Positions 1 through 8,602 of a stretch of DNA of 64,000 bases are shown in pieces. The number at the start of each line of letters is the position of its first letter. Position 1 is the stretch's first letter. Origin of the DNA: Paenibacillus sp. E222 (lineage in GTDB: Bacteria > Bacillota > Bacilli > Paenibacillales > Paenibacillaceae); contig NZ_CP058552.1 in NCBI RefSeq assembly GCF_013401555.1, forward strand, positions 2,418,001 to 2,482,000, in the 5' to 3' direction. Below the pieces are notes generated by a model. The model searched no databases, had not been told where the DNA came from, and was given only the letters and a program-made list of their open reading frames with translations. The position numbers were made by a program, and so were the translations under genes.

Positions 1-387
1 GGTGTACCTGTTCTGATTGTAAAAGCACAAAATGAGCTTCATGGTAAAGTATTGCAGAAGATCGGTGCAGACAAGGTTATTTATCCTGAGCGGGATATGG
101 GACTGCGTGTAGCCCATCATCTGACATCTCCAAACATTCTCGATTACATCGAGTTATCTGAGGATTACAGCATTTTGGAGATGAGAGCGTCTGAGCAAAT
201 GATCGGTAAAAATCTGCTGGAGCTAAATATTCGTGCACGTTTCGGTTGCAACGTGATGGCGATTCGCAGTGGGAATTCGATGAATATCTCTCCGTATGCG
301 GAGGATCGGATTGCGGACGGGGATGTGCTGATCATCGTTGGTCACAAGGACCATTTGACGAAAATGGAGCTTGCGTATCCAAAGTGA
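1..387 (+). CDS. Ktr/Trk-type K+ channel regulatory protein, C-terminal part (partial)
   Basis: The frame is open from the first base, so the N-terminal nucleotide-binding half lies outside the window and about 128 codons are visible. The visible part starts in the end of an RCK-type Rossmann domain (GVPVLIVKAQNE, then GADKVIYPERDMG) and runs into an RCK_C domain ending with DGDVLIIVGHKDHL. In this family (KtrA/KtrC, TrkA) the protein is cytosolic, binds nucleotides and c-di-AMP, and gates a membrane K+ channel subunit. No channel gene is visible here. The family call is secure; choosing KtrA over KtrC is not possible from the fragment. Confidence 0.85.
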   Translation, partial: GVPVLIVKAQNELHGKVLQKIGADKVIYPERDMGLRVAHHLTSPNILDYIELSEDYSILEMRASEQMIGKNLLELNIRARFGCNVMAIRSGNSMNISPYAEDRIADGDVLIIVGHKDHLTKMELAYPK

Positions 388-488
388 TAAGTATAATGAC
401 GGGATAAATGGAGCAATCTTTAGTCGGAAAATTTCAATTCGTCATGTAACATGTTGATAAAAAATCCCGCAGACGGAAGGATGGAAAG

Positions 489-1277
489 ATGGATATTGTA
501 TCACCGCAAAATACACGTGTGAAGGAATGGGCACAGCTGCTGGAGAAAAAACACCGTACCCGTCAACATAAATATATTATTGAAGGCATTCATCTCGTAG
601 AGGAAGCACTGCGCGCCGGGGCGGATCTGGAATGCATTGTTTACGATGGGGAGCAGGGTGTACCCAAGGAACTGGCTGGACTGGAGGCTCCACTTCAGCG
701 CGTGGAATGGATTAGTGTATCCCCTGCGGTTATCGCCAAGTGTACGGATACGATGACACCCCAACCTGTTTTTGCCATTGTACATAAAGGTCGCGAGCTG
801 CTTCAAAGTCTGTTGTCTTCTGCCAAGGGGTTTGTTGTGGTATTGGACAATGTTCAGGACCCGGGTAATGTGGGAACGATCATTCGCAGTGCGGATGCAG
901 CGGGAGCGGCAGGTGTTGTACTCGGTGCTGGTTGTGCCGATGTCTATAATCCGAAAACGATCCGTTCAACGATGGGATCATTGTTTCATCTGCCAATCGT
1001 AGAAGGTCCGTTGGAATCGTTGCTGCCTGAAGCAAAGGCTGCGGGCGTAAAGTTGGTTAGTACGTCTTTGCAAGCGGAGTATTCGTGCTACAGTTATGAT
1101 TTTACACAATCAGTATGGCTTGTGATCGGTAATGAGGGCAAGGGCATATCGGAATCTACTGCACAACTGGTGGACGATGCAATTACGATTCCGATGCAGG
1201 GACAGGCAGAGTCACTTAACGCGGCGATGGCGGCCACGATTTTGCTGTTTGAAGCGATGAGGCAGCGGATGGTTTAG
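489..1277 (+). CDS. TrmH/SpoU family RNA 2'-O-methyltransferase
   Basis: A 262-residue SPOUT methyltransferase that should transfer methyl from SAM to a ribose 2'-OH in rRNA or tRNA. It has an N-terminal substrate-binding segment (residues 1-100, with KYIIEGIHLVEEAL). The three SpoU motifs follow: LDNVQDPGNVGTIIRSAD near residue 120, VIGNEGKGIS near 212 and IPMQGQAESLNAA near 234. Length and motifs fit the YsgA/RlmB-like branch of Firmicutes. A purine-rich site (GACGGAAGG) lies just before the ATG. It follows the K+ regulator by about 100 bases. The exact methylated nucleotide cannot be read from sequence. Confidence 0.92.
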   Translation: MDIVSPQNTRVKEWAQLLEKKHRTRQHKYIIEGIHLVEEALRAGADLECIVYDGEQGVPKELAGLEAPLQRVEWISVSPAVIAKCTDTMTPQPVFAIVHKGRELLQSLLSSAKGFVVVLDNVQDPGNVGTIIRSADAAGAAGVVLGAGCADVYNPKTIRSTMGSLFHLPIVEGPLESLLPEAKAAGVKLVSTSLQAEYSCYSYDFTQSVWLVIGNEGKGISESTAQLVDDAITIPMQGQAESLNAAMAATILLFEAMRQRMV

Positions 1278-1450
1278 CAGATGAATAATATACTTCATGT
1301 TTATATGAGGTAAGAGATATAAGCTTATTCCAACTCGAACGATGAGTGAGGAATGGGCTTTTTTGGTATGGCCCGGTGAAAGTTGAAATAAATAAATCGA
1401 ACGATATGGAGCTGGTATGCCAATATATAGTGTAAGGAGGAAGGGGATGG

Positions 1451-2041
1451 ATGATGAGTGAGGCAGAAAGGTACATAAAACTTGTGGAATTAACCCGGGC
1501 TGGTGATTACGAAGCATATGGGGAGTTATATGAGCTAACGGTGATGGATGTGTATCGCACTGTCCGTTTTCTGATTCGTGACTCATCTGACGCGGAAGAT
1601 CTGGTACAGGAAATTTATATTCAGGCATACAGGTCCTTGGAGCGTTACGATTCGGAGAGAGCGTTTCGTCCCTGGTTAATGGGTGTGACGATGCGGCAGG
1701 TCCGAAGTTACCGGCGGAGACGATTGACGCAATTTCGTTTTAGCAAGCGGATGGAAAAGTCTGATACGGGGCTGGAGTATGATTTTTCCGGTGACTTAAT
1801 CAACAAGTTGGCAAATCGTCCTCTGCTTGAGCAGGTACACCGATTGCCGTACAAGCTCCAGCAGGCCATCACTCTTCACTATTTGAACGAGTACACGCAA
1901 GAAGAGATTTCATGCATATTGGAAATTCCAATAGGAACGGTGAAATCGCGTATTCATGCGGCATTAACCAAGCTGAGGCAGAATCAGAAGTTGAACCTAG
2001 GTATTCGGGGAAAGGTGGAGGATTTGCATGAATCTCGATGA
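1451..2041 (+). CDS. ECF-type RNA polymerase sigma factor (SigY-like)
   Basis: A 196-residue sigma-70 family ECF factor. Region 2 is at about residues 15-85, with the core-binding segment SSDAEDLVQEIYIQAYRSL. Region 4 with its helix-turn-helix is at about 125-185, including YTQEEISCILEIPIGTVKSRIH. It should direct RNA polymerase to a small stress regulon. A strong ribosome site (AAGGAGG at about 1434) supports a start at 1451 or the ATG three bases later. The downstream gene overlaps its end by 14 bases and encodes a one-pass membrane protein, the usual sigma/anti-sigma arrangement. It most resembles SigY/SigV-type factors; the inducing signal is unknown. Confidence 0.88.
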   Translation: MMSEAERYIKLVELTRAGDYEAYGELYELTVMDVYRTVRFLIRDSSDAEDLVQEIYIQAYRSLERYDSERAFRPWLMGVTMRQVRSYRRRRLTQFRFSKRMEKSDTGLEYDFSGDLINKLANRPLLEQVHRLPYKLQQAITLHYLNEYTQEEISCILEIPIGTVKSRIHAALTKLRQNQKLNLGIRGKVEDLHESR

Positions 2042-2789
2042 ACAGCTGCGAACAGCCTACCAGGAAGAGACCAAAAACTGGACAATTTCTGATAGAACAA
2101 AACATAAAATCTTAAATGCTGTTCGACGTGAATCACGTCTCAAAAGACATCGGAAAAAATGGCTGGTTACTGTTCTGCTGGCTGCTGTGCTCATCATTCC
2201 TACTGGAGCCTATGCGGGGTATTCCTACTTGGCTAACGAAATGTATGGTTCACAGGAAAATATATCAGCGGTGGGTGGAACATCGGAGGATTATATGAGA
2301 CTGGAAGCGAAGCTGCAGACAGCCAAAAAACATTTAAGTGAAGAGGAATTTATTCAATTTATGGATCTGATGAAGCAAATGGGGCAAATGGCTTTGAAGT
2401 ATGCGGATCAACAGGGAGAGATGCACCCCGAGCAATGGAGTGTCACAGAACAGACGGAGTTTAATCGTCTTACTGCAGAACTGGAACCATTTTTCGAAAA
2501 GCTGGAAGCAGCAAGTGTAGACTCTCCCAAAGAACCTATGGACCAGGAGCAATTTTGGAAGGAACAGCTGGCAATGGCAGAGACGAAGTTTTCTGAGGAG
2601 CAGTACACCGAGTTCAAATCGTTATATGAACAGATGAAGCAGTATGAATCCTTAGTGTCGGATCAGGATGGGAACATCCATGAAGAACGATTGTCTGCGG
2701 AGCAGAAGGAAGAACTGAAGCAGGTACGTGAGCGCATTTTCCCCTTCTTGGAGAAGTTGGGTCTTGATGTTCGTAAACCGGGTGAGTAG
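2028..2789 (+). CDS. Putative membrane anti-sigma factor (DUF3600-like)
   Basis: A 253-residue protein with a charged cytosolic N-terminus (about residues 1-43), one membrane helix (about 44-65, WLVTVLLAAVLIIPTGAYAG) and a long acidic, glutamine- and glutamate-rich extracytoplasmic part with heptad-like helices. The extracytoplasmic part seems to hold two related copies of a helix pair: LSEEEFIQFMDLMKQMGQM and FSEEQYTEFKSLYEQMKQY. It is translationally coupled to the ECF sigma gene by a 14-base overlap. Architecture and position support an anti-sigma factor that holds the sigma at the membrane. The DUF3600 assignment is from memory of the family and is moderate. Confidence 0.65.
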   Translation: MNLDEQLRTAYQEETKNWTISDRTKHKILNAVRRESRLKRHRKKWLVTVLLAAVLIIPTGAYAGYSYLANEMYGSQENISAVGGTSEDYMRLEAKLQTAKKHLSEEEFIQFMDLMKQMGQMALKYADQQGEMHPEQWSVTEQTEFNRLTAELEPFFEKLEAASVDSPKEPMDQEQFWKEQLAMAETKFSEEQYTEFKSLYEQMKQYESLVSDQDGNIHEERLSAEQKEELKQVRERIFPFLEKLGLDVRKPGE

Positions 2790-2810
2790 CTTAGGTAGTG
2801 TTCAGGAGCT

Positions 2811-2852
2811 AAGGAGCGAAAGGGTGTCATTCCTTTTGCTCCTTTTCATTTT
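2811..2852. terminator. Rho-independent terminator, possibly bidirectional
   Basis: A 13-bp stem (AAGGAGCGAAAGG with CCTTTTGCTCCTT, one G-T pair) and an 8-base loop, followed by a T-rich stretch. It separates the sigma/anti-sigma operon from the convergent AraC gene. Confidence 0.8.
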
Positions 2853-2879
2853 GTAGAAATGATTTCGTAGATAATCTTC

Positions 2880-3746
2880 TTATCTGCCTTGCACATTCAG
2901 CCGATACTGATGCGGAGTGGTGCCTGTTGCCTTGCGGAAAACTTTGCAAAAATAAGATGGGCTGGACATGCCTACACGGTGGCCTATTTCCGGAACAGTA
3001 TGTGTGGTACTTGTGAGTAACACACAAGCATGACGAATACGAGTGGCCTGGGCGTAAGCAACGATGGTCGTGCCGGTAGCTTTTTTAAATATATGGGACA
3101 AATGATAAGGCGATAGATGCAGTGTATCTGCGATATCCTCCAGACGAAACGCTTCATTGTAGTGCTCTTCAATCCACTGCATGACAGTTTCGGCATGAGG
3201 GTGCAGAACGGGAGAGCCCGTTTGGAGCGTAGTAGAGCTGGGATACTGCCTGTCCTTCCAAAGGTAGCGAAGCTGTGCGAGAAGTCCAAGTAAAAAGAGT
3301 CGTGTATCCTCTTCCGCTTCATGTGGAAGTAATGTAGGCAGAATATCGGCAAATTGCTCCATCATCTGAACCAGTGGGGATGAAGTGGAAAGACAGATCG
3401 GTTGAAGCGGAGATCTTTGCTCGAGAAGGTCCATTGTAAAACGATTCGATACGGCAAATAGTCGAGAGTACGAGTTCAGCAGGTGCTGCTCATACATCAG
3501 GACACTGCGAATAAAGGGATGTTCTTTCGTGACTTGAATCTGGATCTGATGCAGCTGAAAAGGGCGGAATATCATCAGTGTACCCGGTTCAAGGGGGAAT
3601 GCCTGCCCCTCGGTTATGAGTTGTCCATATCCATCATGGATATACGTGATCTCCATCTGTGAATGAGCGTGAAAAACCTCTCGGAACGCAGTCGTTGAGG
3701 TGCGATGGCATACCAGATTAAATTGATCCTCGGTGATTATGGGCAT
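2880..3746 (-). CDS. AraC family transcriptional regulator
   Basis: A 288-residue regulator with an N-terminal cupin-like sensor half (EVFHAHSQMEITYIHDGYG, PGTLMIFRPFQLHQI) and a C-terminal double helix-turn-helix of about 100 residues (LEDIADTLHLSPYHLSHIFK; VPEIGHRVGMSSPSYFCKVF). The start at 3746 is chosen because GGGGAGG sits 8 bases upstream of that ATG; an in-frame start at 3806 has no such site. It is divergent from a Gfo/Idh/MocA dehydrogenase and probably controls it in response to a sugar. Two AAAAGCGC half-sites lie in the shared intergenic region. Confidence 0.88.
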   Translation of the reverse strand: MPIITEDQFNLVCHRTSTTAFREVFHAHSQMEITYIHDGYGQLITEGQAFPLEPGTLMIFRPFQLHQIQIQVTKEHPFIRSVLMYEQHLLNSYSRLFAVSNRFTMDLLEQRSPLQPICLSTSSPLVQMMEQFADILPTLLPHEAEEDTRLFLLGLLAQLRYLWKDRQYPSSTTLQTGSPVLHPHAETVMQWIEEHYNEAFRLEDIADTLHLSPYHLSHIFKKATGTTIVAYAQATRIRHACVLLTSTTHTVPEIGHRVGMSSPSYFCKVFRKATGTTPHQYRLNVQGR

Positions 3747-3858
3747 TAGGAATGCCTCCCCTTCAAAAGCGCAATATGGTTTCATTTTATCACAAGATGA
3801 ACGCATAAAAGCGCTTTATTATTGTGTATTGTGAAGGGAATAAGGGAGGTATGCATTC

Positions 3859-5016
3859 ATGTTAAATGTGGCCATTATTGGAGCAGGCGCAATCAGTGCA
3901 GCGCACATTACAGCGTATTTGGCATTTCCTGAACGATGCAAGATCGTAGCTGTGGTGGATATGTACGCGGAAAAAGCACAGAAACGAATTAACGAATACG
4001 GATTGGAGGGAGCGCAAGCTGTTACCGATTATCATGAATTGCTGGATCAAAACATTGACTTGGTTTCCGTATGTACCCCACCGTATACCCATGCACCGAT
4101 CACATGTGATTTTCTGCATGCAGGTACACATGTGCTTGTCGAAAAACCAATGGCCTCTTCTTTACAAGAGGCGGATATGATGCTGGAAGCGGCGCAAAAA
4201 AGTGGTAAGTTGCTCTCGGTTGTGGCACAGAATCGTTTTACGACACCGATGATGAAACTAAAATATGTGCTGGACAGCAAACTTATGGGTCCCATTGTCC
4301 ACGTACAGGTCGATTCATTCTGGTGGCGGGGCCATAATTATTATGATCTGTGGTGGCGTGGCACATGGGAAAAGGAAGGCGGAGGCTGTACACTTAATCA
4401 TGCGGTCCATCATATTGATGCGATGCTTTGGATGATGGGTCCTCCGGTGGAATTACAGGCCATGATGGCGAATACGGCACATGATAATGCTGAAGTAGAG
4501 GATATTTCCATGGCAATGCTTCGTTTCCAAGAAGGAGCACTTGGTATGATTACCAGTTCAGTGGTACACCACGGAGAGGAGCAGCAGTTGATTTTTCAGG
4601 GTAAAGAGGCCAGGGTATCTGCGCCTTGGAAGGTCGTTGCTTCTACGGCACGAACGAATGGATTCCCAGAACCCAATCCAGATCTGGAACAGCAGATTCA
4701 GAAACTCGCTGACGACTTAGTGGATGTTATTCATGTGGGGCATGCTGGGCAAGTGGAGAATGTGCTAAACGCCATTGAGACAGAATCACCCCTTCTGGTG
4801 GATGGGAAGAGTGGTCGGAATACACTGGAACTCATTGTAGGCATCTATAAATCGGCCAGTACGGGGGAGAAGGTTACTTTTCCACTAAAGGCGGAGGATG
4901 CTTTCTATACAAGGGAAGGGATTATGCAACATGCGGTGCATTTTTATGAGAAAAAGACAGCCGTGGAGAACTTTGAGGATGTGGATATTACGTTAGGGAG
5001 AAAGTTGGAGTCTTAG
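3859..5016 (+). CDS. Gfo/Idh/MocA family NAD(P)-dependent oxidoreductase
   Basis: A 385-residue dehydrogenase. The Rossmann fold is at residues 1-120 (AIIGAGAISAAHI, VSVCTPPYTHAP) with the family-defining EKPMA near residue 95, and the C-terminal catalytic domain carries the loop GGGCTLNHAVHHIDAMLWM whose histidines are typical of the active site. Members oxidise or reduce sugars, inositols or glycosyl derivatives. GGGAGG lies 9 bases before the ATG. It is divergent from the AraC gene, and a sugar-acid hydrolase relic lies downstream, so a carbohydrate role is likely. The substrate cannot be named. Confidence 0.9.
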   Translation: MLNVAIIGAGAISAAHITAYLAFPERCKIVAVVDMYAEKAQKRINEYGLEGAQAVTDYHELLDQNIDLVSVCTPPYTHAPITCDFLHAGTHVLVEKPMASSLQEADMMLEAAQKSGKLLSVVAQNRFTTPMMKLKYVLDSKLMGPIVHVQVDSFWWRGHNYYDLWWRGTWEKEGGGCTLNHAVHHIDAMLWMMGPPVELQAMMANTAHDNAEVEDISMAMLRFQEGALGMITSSVVHHGEEQQLIFQGKEARVSAPWKVVASTARTNGFPEPNPDLEQQIQKLADDLVDVIHVGHAGQVENVLNAIETESPLLVDGKSGRNTLELIVGIYKSASTGEKVTFPLKAEDAFYTREGIMQHAVHFYEKKTAVENFEDVDITLGRKLES

Positions 5017-5033
5017 TTAAATAACAAAAAAAG

Positions 5034-5075
5034 AGGCCAGTTCCACAGATATTGTGAGATCTGGCTTCATTTTAT
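5034..5075 (+). terminator. Rho-independent terminator
   Basis: GCCAG pairs with CTGGC, with an inner CACA/TGTG stem, followed by TTCATTTTATT. It closes the oxidoreductase gene. Confidence 0.65.
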
Positions 5076-5171
5076 TGGAATCTTATTTATAAAACAAAAT
5101 TAATACACTCGTTGGTTTCATCTATTTAATTTTGCGATGGCTTCTCTATTTAACCCTAAGAAGGTTATCTC

Positions 5172-5814
5172 ATGGCCAAGGCAGAATCCGACGTAACTAC
5201 GACATATTGGCAGGAAGTCATGCAGAAGCTGGAAAATAAATTGACAGAAATGAAAAAACATTGGAGATAAATATCCTCATTTTGCTGGTGATGATGGGAA
5301 GTATAATAACATCAACACCGATTAGAGGGTTTTAAGTTTCTGGACGGGTATGCTATGGATTATGTACAATATGACAGGAGAGGAAATCTACCGGCATATG
5401 GCATGGTCGTGGGATGAAACTTTGGAGCAATGGTTTATAAGACCAATCCCAGATCTTCATCACGATGTTGGCTTCCAGTCATTGGCATCAATGCGGAGAA
5501 GATGATGCATTGGATTGAAGACCACTACATAGATGAAATCAAATAAGATCATATGGTAAACAATATCCACTTATCCAAGTCTTATGCTTCCCGTATCTTT
5601 CAGCAAGAAACAGGAAGCAGTATTACGGACTAGGTCACAGCCCTAAGACTTAAGCAGGCTGATATCCTAAGCTGGAAACGACTACTCTGTCCGTTCAAGA
5701 GGTGGGCAGGCGGTATTCCGCAATGGATCTTATTTCGTTCAATTATTTCGCAAATCGACGGGAACAACTCCCGTACAGTATCGGCAACATTTTGAACACA
5801 GCAGCAGACATTAA
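5172..5814 (+). pseudogene. Decayed chimera: GH88-type hydrolase N-terminus joined to AraC C-terminus
   Basis: Two broken coding remnants lie head to tail on the + strand. From 5172 the frame reads TYWQEVMQKLENKL, then needs a frame change at about 5266 to continue as DKYPHFAGDDGKYNNINTD. It meets a stop at 5323 and resumes as SFWTGMLWIMYNMTGEE and LHHDVGFQ. These match the start of the GH88/GH105 unsaturated glycuronyl hydrolase fold. From about 5496 a new frame gives an AraC C-terminus (MMHWIEDHYIDEI, HLSKSYASRIFQQETGSS). It has stops at 5544 and 5631 and a frameshift near 5665, and ends as GSYFVQLFRKSTGTTPVQYR with a stop at 5812. A deletion fusing two neighbouring genes, followed by decay, explains this best. 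Confidence 0.75.
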
Positions 5815-5978
5815 ATCACATGAGGGTAACTGCTGATGTTATTAAAAGTAGCGTCAGTACATTATCGTGATGAAATTTAAAGTGCTATTTTAAAATCACA
5901 ATGTTTCGGAAATTAAAGTGAAAATGAAGTGTCGCCTCTTAATAGAATGAGAACCTATTCTTTACTCAAAAGTACGTG

Positions 5979-6299
5979 CTACAGCCACTTATCGGCCCAC
6001 CGTTCGACGGCGCTTAAAGCGCGCCCCAGCTCTGTGCCTTTGCGGGACAACATATATTCTGTCCGAACAGGGCGTTCCGTAACCACATGACGTACGACCA
6101 GTCCCTCTTCCTCCAGTTCCTTCATCCGTTCATTAAGTACCCGTTTGCTCAGGTCCGGAATATAAGCGTGAATTTCACTGAATCGTTTGGGTTCTTCCAT
6201 CAATGTATGAATAATGAGGGCTACCCATTTCCGGCCAATGATCTGATAAGACTGTTCCACCTTTTCGCATATTTGCTTGGCATTCTCATCATCGCTCAT
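5979..6299 (-). CDS. HxlR family winged helix-turn-helix regulator
   Basis: A 106-residue DNA-binding protein. It holds the HxlR pattern: ICEKVEQSYQIIGRKWVALIIHTLM, then the recognition region RFSEIHAYIPDLSKRVLNERM and the wing VVRHVVTERPVRTEYMLS. It lacks the usual cysteine near the N-terminus apart from C11. AAAGGAG stands 8 bases before the ATG. HxlR proteins often repress a divergent enzyme gene; here the divergent neighbour is zwf, some 400 bases away, with its own promoter, so a direct link is uncertain. Confidence 0.9.
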   Translation of the reverse strand: MSDDENAKQICEKVEQSYQIIGRKWVALIIHTLMEEPKRFSEIHAYIPDLSKRVLNERMKELEEEGLVVRHVVTERPVRTEYMLSRKGTELGRALSAVERWADKWL

Positions 6300-6713
6300 A
6301 ATAGTACTCCTTTGATTTAGTTATGCTTATTATAGCACTAGTATACTTATTGTAACCTGAGTGTCCACAAGCCATATGTGTAAAATGTCACATACCAATT
6401 GTTCTTAATGTTACCACATAAAGCGTTAACATTAAATAAAAACCCTATAAACACTGGTGTTCACAGGTTAGACACGATTGTTGACGAATTGTGACGACAG
6501 GTGTAAGATGGGTAACGTCAATTCAATTGGTTACAATTTATAACCTTGATTAAGGTTGTGGAGAGAAGGAATGTTCCATGTTTAATTCAGGTCAGATACA
6601 CAAGCGGAGGTAAGGCGGGGAACTCCCCCACTAATTCCGTCTTTTGTCATGCTTGGATTTGAACATTTTGCATCATCATATACTATACTGCACAGATCAC
6701 AGGAGGCACTCCA
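6300..6713. other. Intergenic region between hxlR-type gene and zwf
   Basis: No gene is seen. It contains an inverted repeat at 6405-6435 (TTAATGTTA and TAACATTAA, 13 bases apart), a sigma-A-type promoter at 6481-6509, and an untranslated zwf leader of about 200 bases. The leader has a short GGGGA/TCCCC hairpin near 6617 but no recognisable riboswitch. Confidence 0.6.
6481..6509 (+). promoter_or_regulatory. Sigma-A-like promoter of zwf
   Basis: TTGACG (6481-6486) and TAAGAT (6504-6509) are separated by 17 bases, a close match to the vegetative consensus. The leader to the zwf ATG would be about 200 bases. Confidence 0.65.
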
Positions 6714-8168
6714 ATGGACGCAATGACATTTGTCCTCTTCGGGGCAACAGGCGATTTAGCCAAACGTAAGATTTACCCTGCATTATATAATTTGTACATT
6801 GATTCGAAAATGCCGAAATCCTTCTCCGTTATCGGTCTTGGACGGCGTGAATTGTCGGATGCTGACTTCCAGGCGAATGTTGAAAAGTCACTGCACACCT
6901 TCTCCCGTCAAACACCGGAGGAAGAAGCTCAGGTTCGCGACTTCATTGGAGCTTTCCGTTATTGTTCTTTAAATAATACGAAGCTTGAAGATTACACCAA
7001 ATTGCTGGAACTGGTTCAGAAGCGTGAACAAGAGCTCAACATTCCTGAAAATCGCATGTTCTACATGTCGGTTGCACCGGAATTCTTTGAACCAATCGCA
7101 CTGAATATTCAAGAAAGCGGCTTGGGTAACACCAAAGGCTGGAAGAAACTTATCATCGAAAAACCATTCGGACACGATCTGCAATCTGCACGTGAACTGA
7201 ATGAGAAACTCAGCAATACCTTTGCGGAAGAAGAAATTTACCGTATTGACCATTTCCTTGGTAAACCGATGGTTCAAAATATTGAAACCCTCACTTATGC
7301 CAATCCGGTCATTCAGGCTTTGTGGTCCAACCGTTACATTGCCAACGTACAGATTACGGCAAGTGAAACGGTTGGTGTTGAAGAACGTGCCGCATATTAT
7401 GACCAAAGCGGTGCCCTTCGTGACATGTTCCAAAACCATATGCTTCAATTGCTGATGATGATTGGTTTGCATTTGCCAAAACGCTGCACACCGGAAGAAA
7501 TTCAATTCAAAAAGCAGAAGATCGCTGAGGCTCTTCGTCCATTGACGAAAGAGAATATTGCTTCCGAAGTCGTTCGTGCCCAATATGGAGCAGGCGAACT
7601 GCAAGGTGCTTCTGTTGTTGGATATCTGGACGAGCCTGACATTCCAGCTGGTTCTCAGAATGAGACATATGTTGCCGCAAGACTGTGGATCGATGATCCA
7701 TTCTGGAGCGAGGTTCCATTTTACATTCGTACAGGCAAACGCCTGGCTGAAAAATCAACCAGAATTGTTGTTGAATTCAAGGCTCCACTGAAAACAGGTC
7801 ATGAATCCGAAAATACAACAGAGCCTAACTTGCTCACGATCGAAATTGGTCCAAAAGAAAGCATCTCGCTTCAATTAAATGCGAAAAACCCACTCAACCA
7901 AGGCGAAGTGGAAGCAATGCATATGACCTTCAACTCAGGTGAACGCAACATTCCGGAAGCTTACGAAAACCTGATCTTTGACGCGATGCGTGGAGATTCT
8001 ACATTCTTTGCTCACTGGAACGAAGTTGAACTGGCTTGGCAATGGGTACAGCCGATCTTGGAGGCATTCCAGGATGGCAGTGTGCCACTCGATACGTACA
8101 GCGCTGGTTCGCAAGGACCGGAGTCAGCAGATCGATTGGTTGCAGAGAACGGCTACCGTTGGTGGTAA
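6714..8168 (+). CDS. zwf: Glucose-6-phosphate 1-dehydrogenase
   Basis: A 484-residue enzyme oxidising glucose-6-phosphate to 6-phosphogluconolactone with NADP+, the first step of the oxidative pentose phosphate pathway. The N-terminal nucleotide motif is GATGDLAKRK (residues 9-18). The active-site signature is RIDHFLGK at 177-184, containing the substrate-binding His180 and Lys184. The next residue is Pro185, where the familiar signature has Glu. The C-terminal half holds the substrate and beta-sheet domain (PFYIRTGKRL, TEPNLLTIEIGP). AGGAGG lies 9 bases before the ATG. gnd and a transaldolase follow on the same strand, giving a compact pathway block. Confidence 0.96.
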   Translation: MDAMTFVLFGATGDLAKRKIYPALYNLYIDSKMPKSFSVIGLGRRELSDADFQANVEKSLHTFSRQTPEEEAQVRDFIGAFRYCSLNNTKLEDYTKLLELVQKREQELNIPENRMFYMSVAPEFFEPIALNIQESGLGNTKGWKKLIIEKPFGHDLQSARELNEKLSNTFAEEEIYRIDHFLGKPMVQNIETLTYANPVIQALWSNRYIANVQITASETVGVEERAAYYDQSGALRDMFQNHMLQLLMMIGLHLPKRCTPEEIQFKKQKIAEALRPLTKENIASEVVRAQYGAGELQGASVVGYLDEPDIPAGSQNETYVAARLWIDDPFWSEVPFYIRTGKRLAEKSTRIVVEFKAPLKTGHESENTTEPNLLTIEIGPKESISLQLNAKNPLNQGEVEAMHMTFNSGERNIPEAYENLIFDAMRGDSTFFAHWNEVELAWQWVQPILEAFQDGSVPLDTYSAGSQGPESADRLVAENGYRWW

Positions 8169-8345
8169 AAGTAGTGTAAGGGCAGCATCAGAGAAGAGAG
8201 CACTACAGTCTGTTCTGCTCGATAAATATACAAATTTTTATGAAATACACCGTTCCAATTTTGCATAAGTCCTTCCGGTAATACCCGGAAGGCCGCGAAA
8301 ATTTTTAAATATAGATGGCCGACGCACTTGATTTGCCTAAGTAGC

Positions 8346-8520
8346 GACGTAGTGTAGGGGACGGAATCGATTCTGTAGAAGCGAAGCTAAAAGCTTTCTG
8401 GAAGAAAGCTACTCCGGAAGCATATGCTTCGCCTTTGTATCCAAATTTCATCAATTTAAAGGTTGATGAAAAGAAATTTGGATACAACAGCGATCGAAAG
8501 AACGATCCGTAACCGGAACG
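8346..8520 (+). repeat. Structured intergenic repeat, copy A
   Basis: This 175-base segment shares its ordered blocks with 46354-46486: CGTAGTG, ACGGAATCGAT, GAAGCGAAGC, TTCGCCTTTGTATCCAAATT, AATTTGGATACAACAGCGATC and CGATCCGT. It centres on a long hairpin: TTGTATCCAAATTTC (8435-8449) pairs with GAAATTTGGATACAA (8473-8487), with a further ATCAA/TTGAT step inside. A second small hairpin, CGATCGAAAGAACGATC, follows. It lies in the zwf-gnd spacer. No protein is encoded. Confidence 0.75.
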
Positions 8521-8602
8521 GTTGCAGCGAAACGGGAATGTAGTCTGGTGCTCTGCAACAAAGATGAAATTTAAACATTGTTCATAACAGGAGGAACTAG
8601 CA

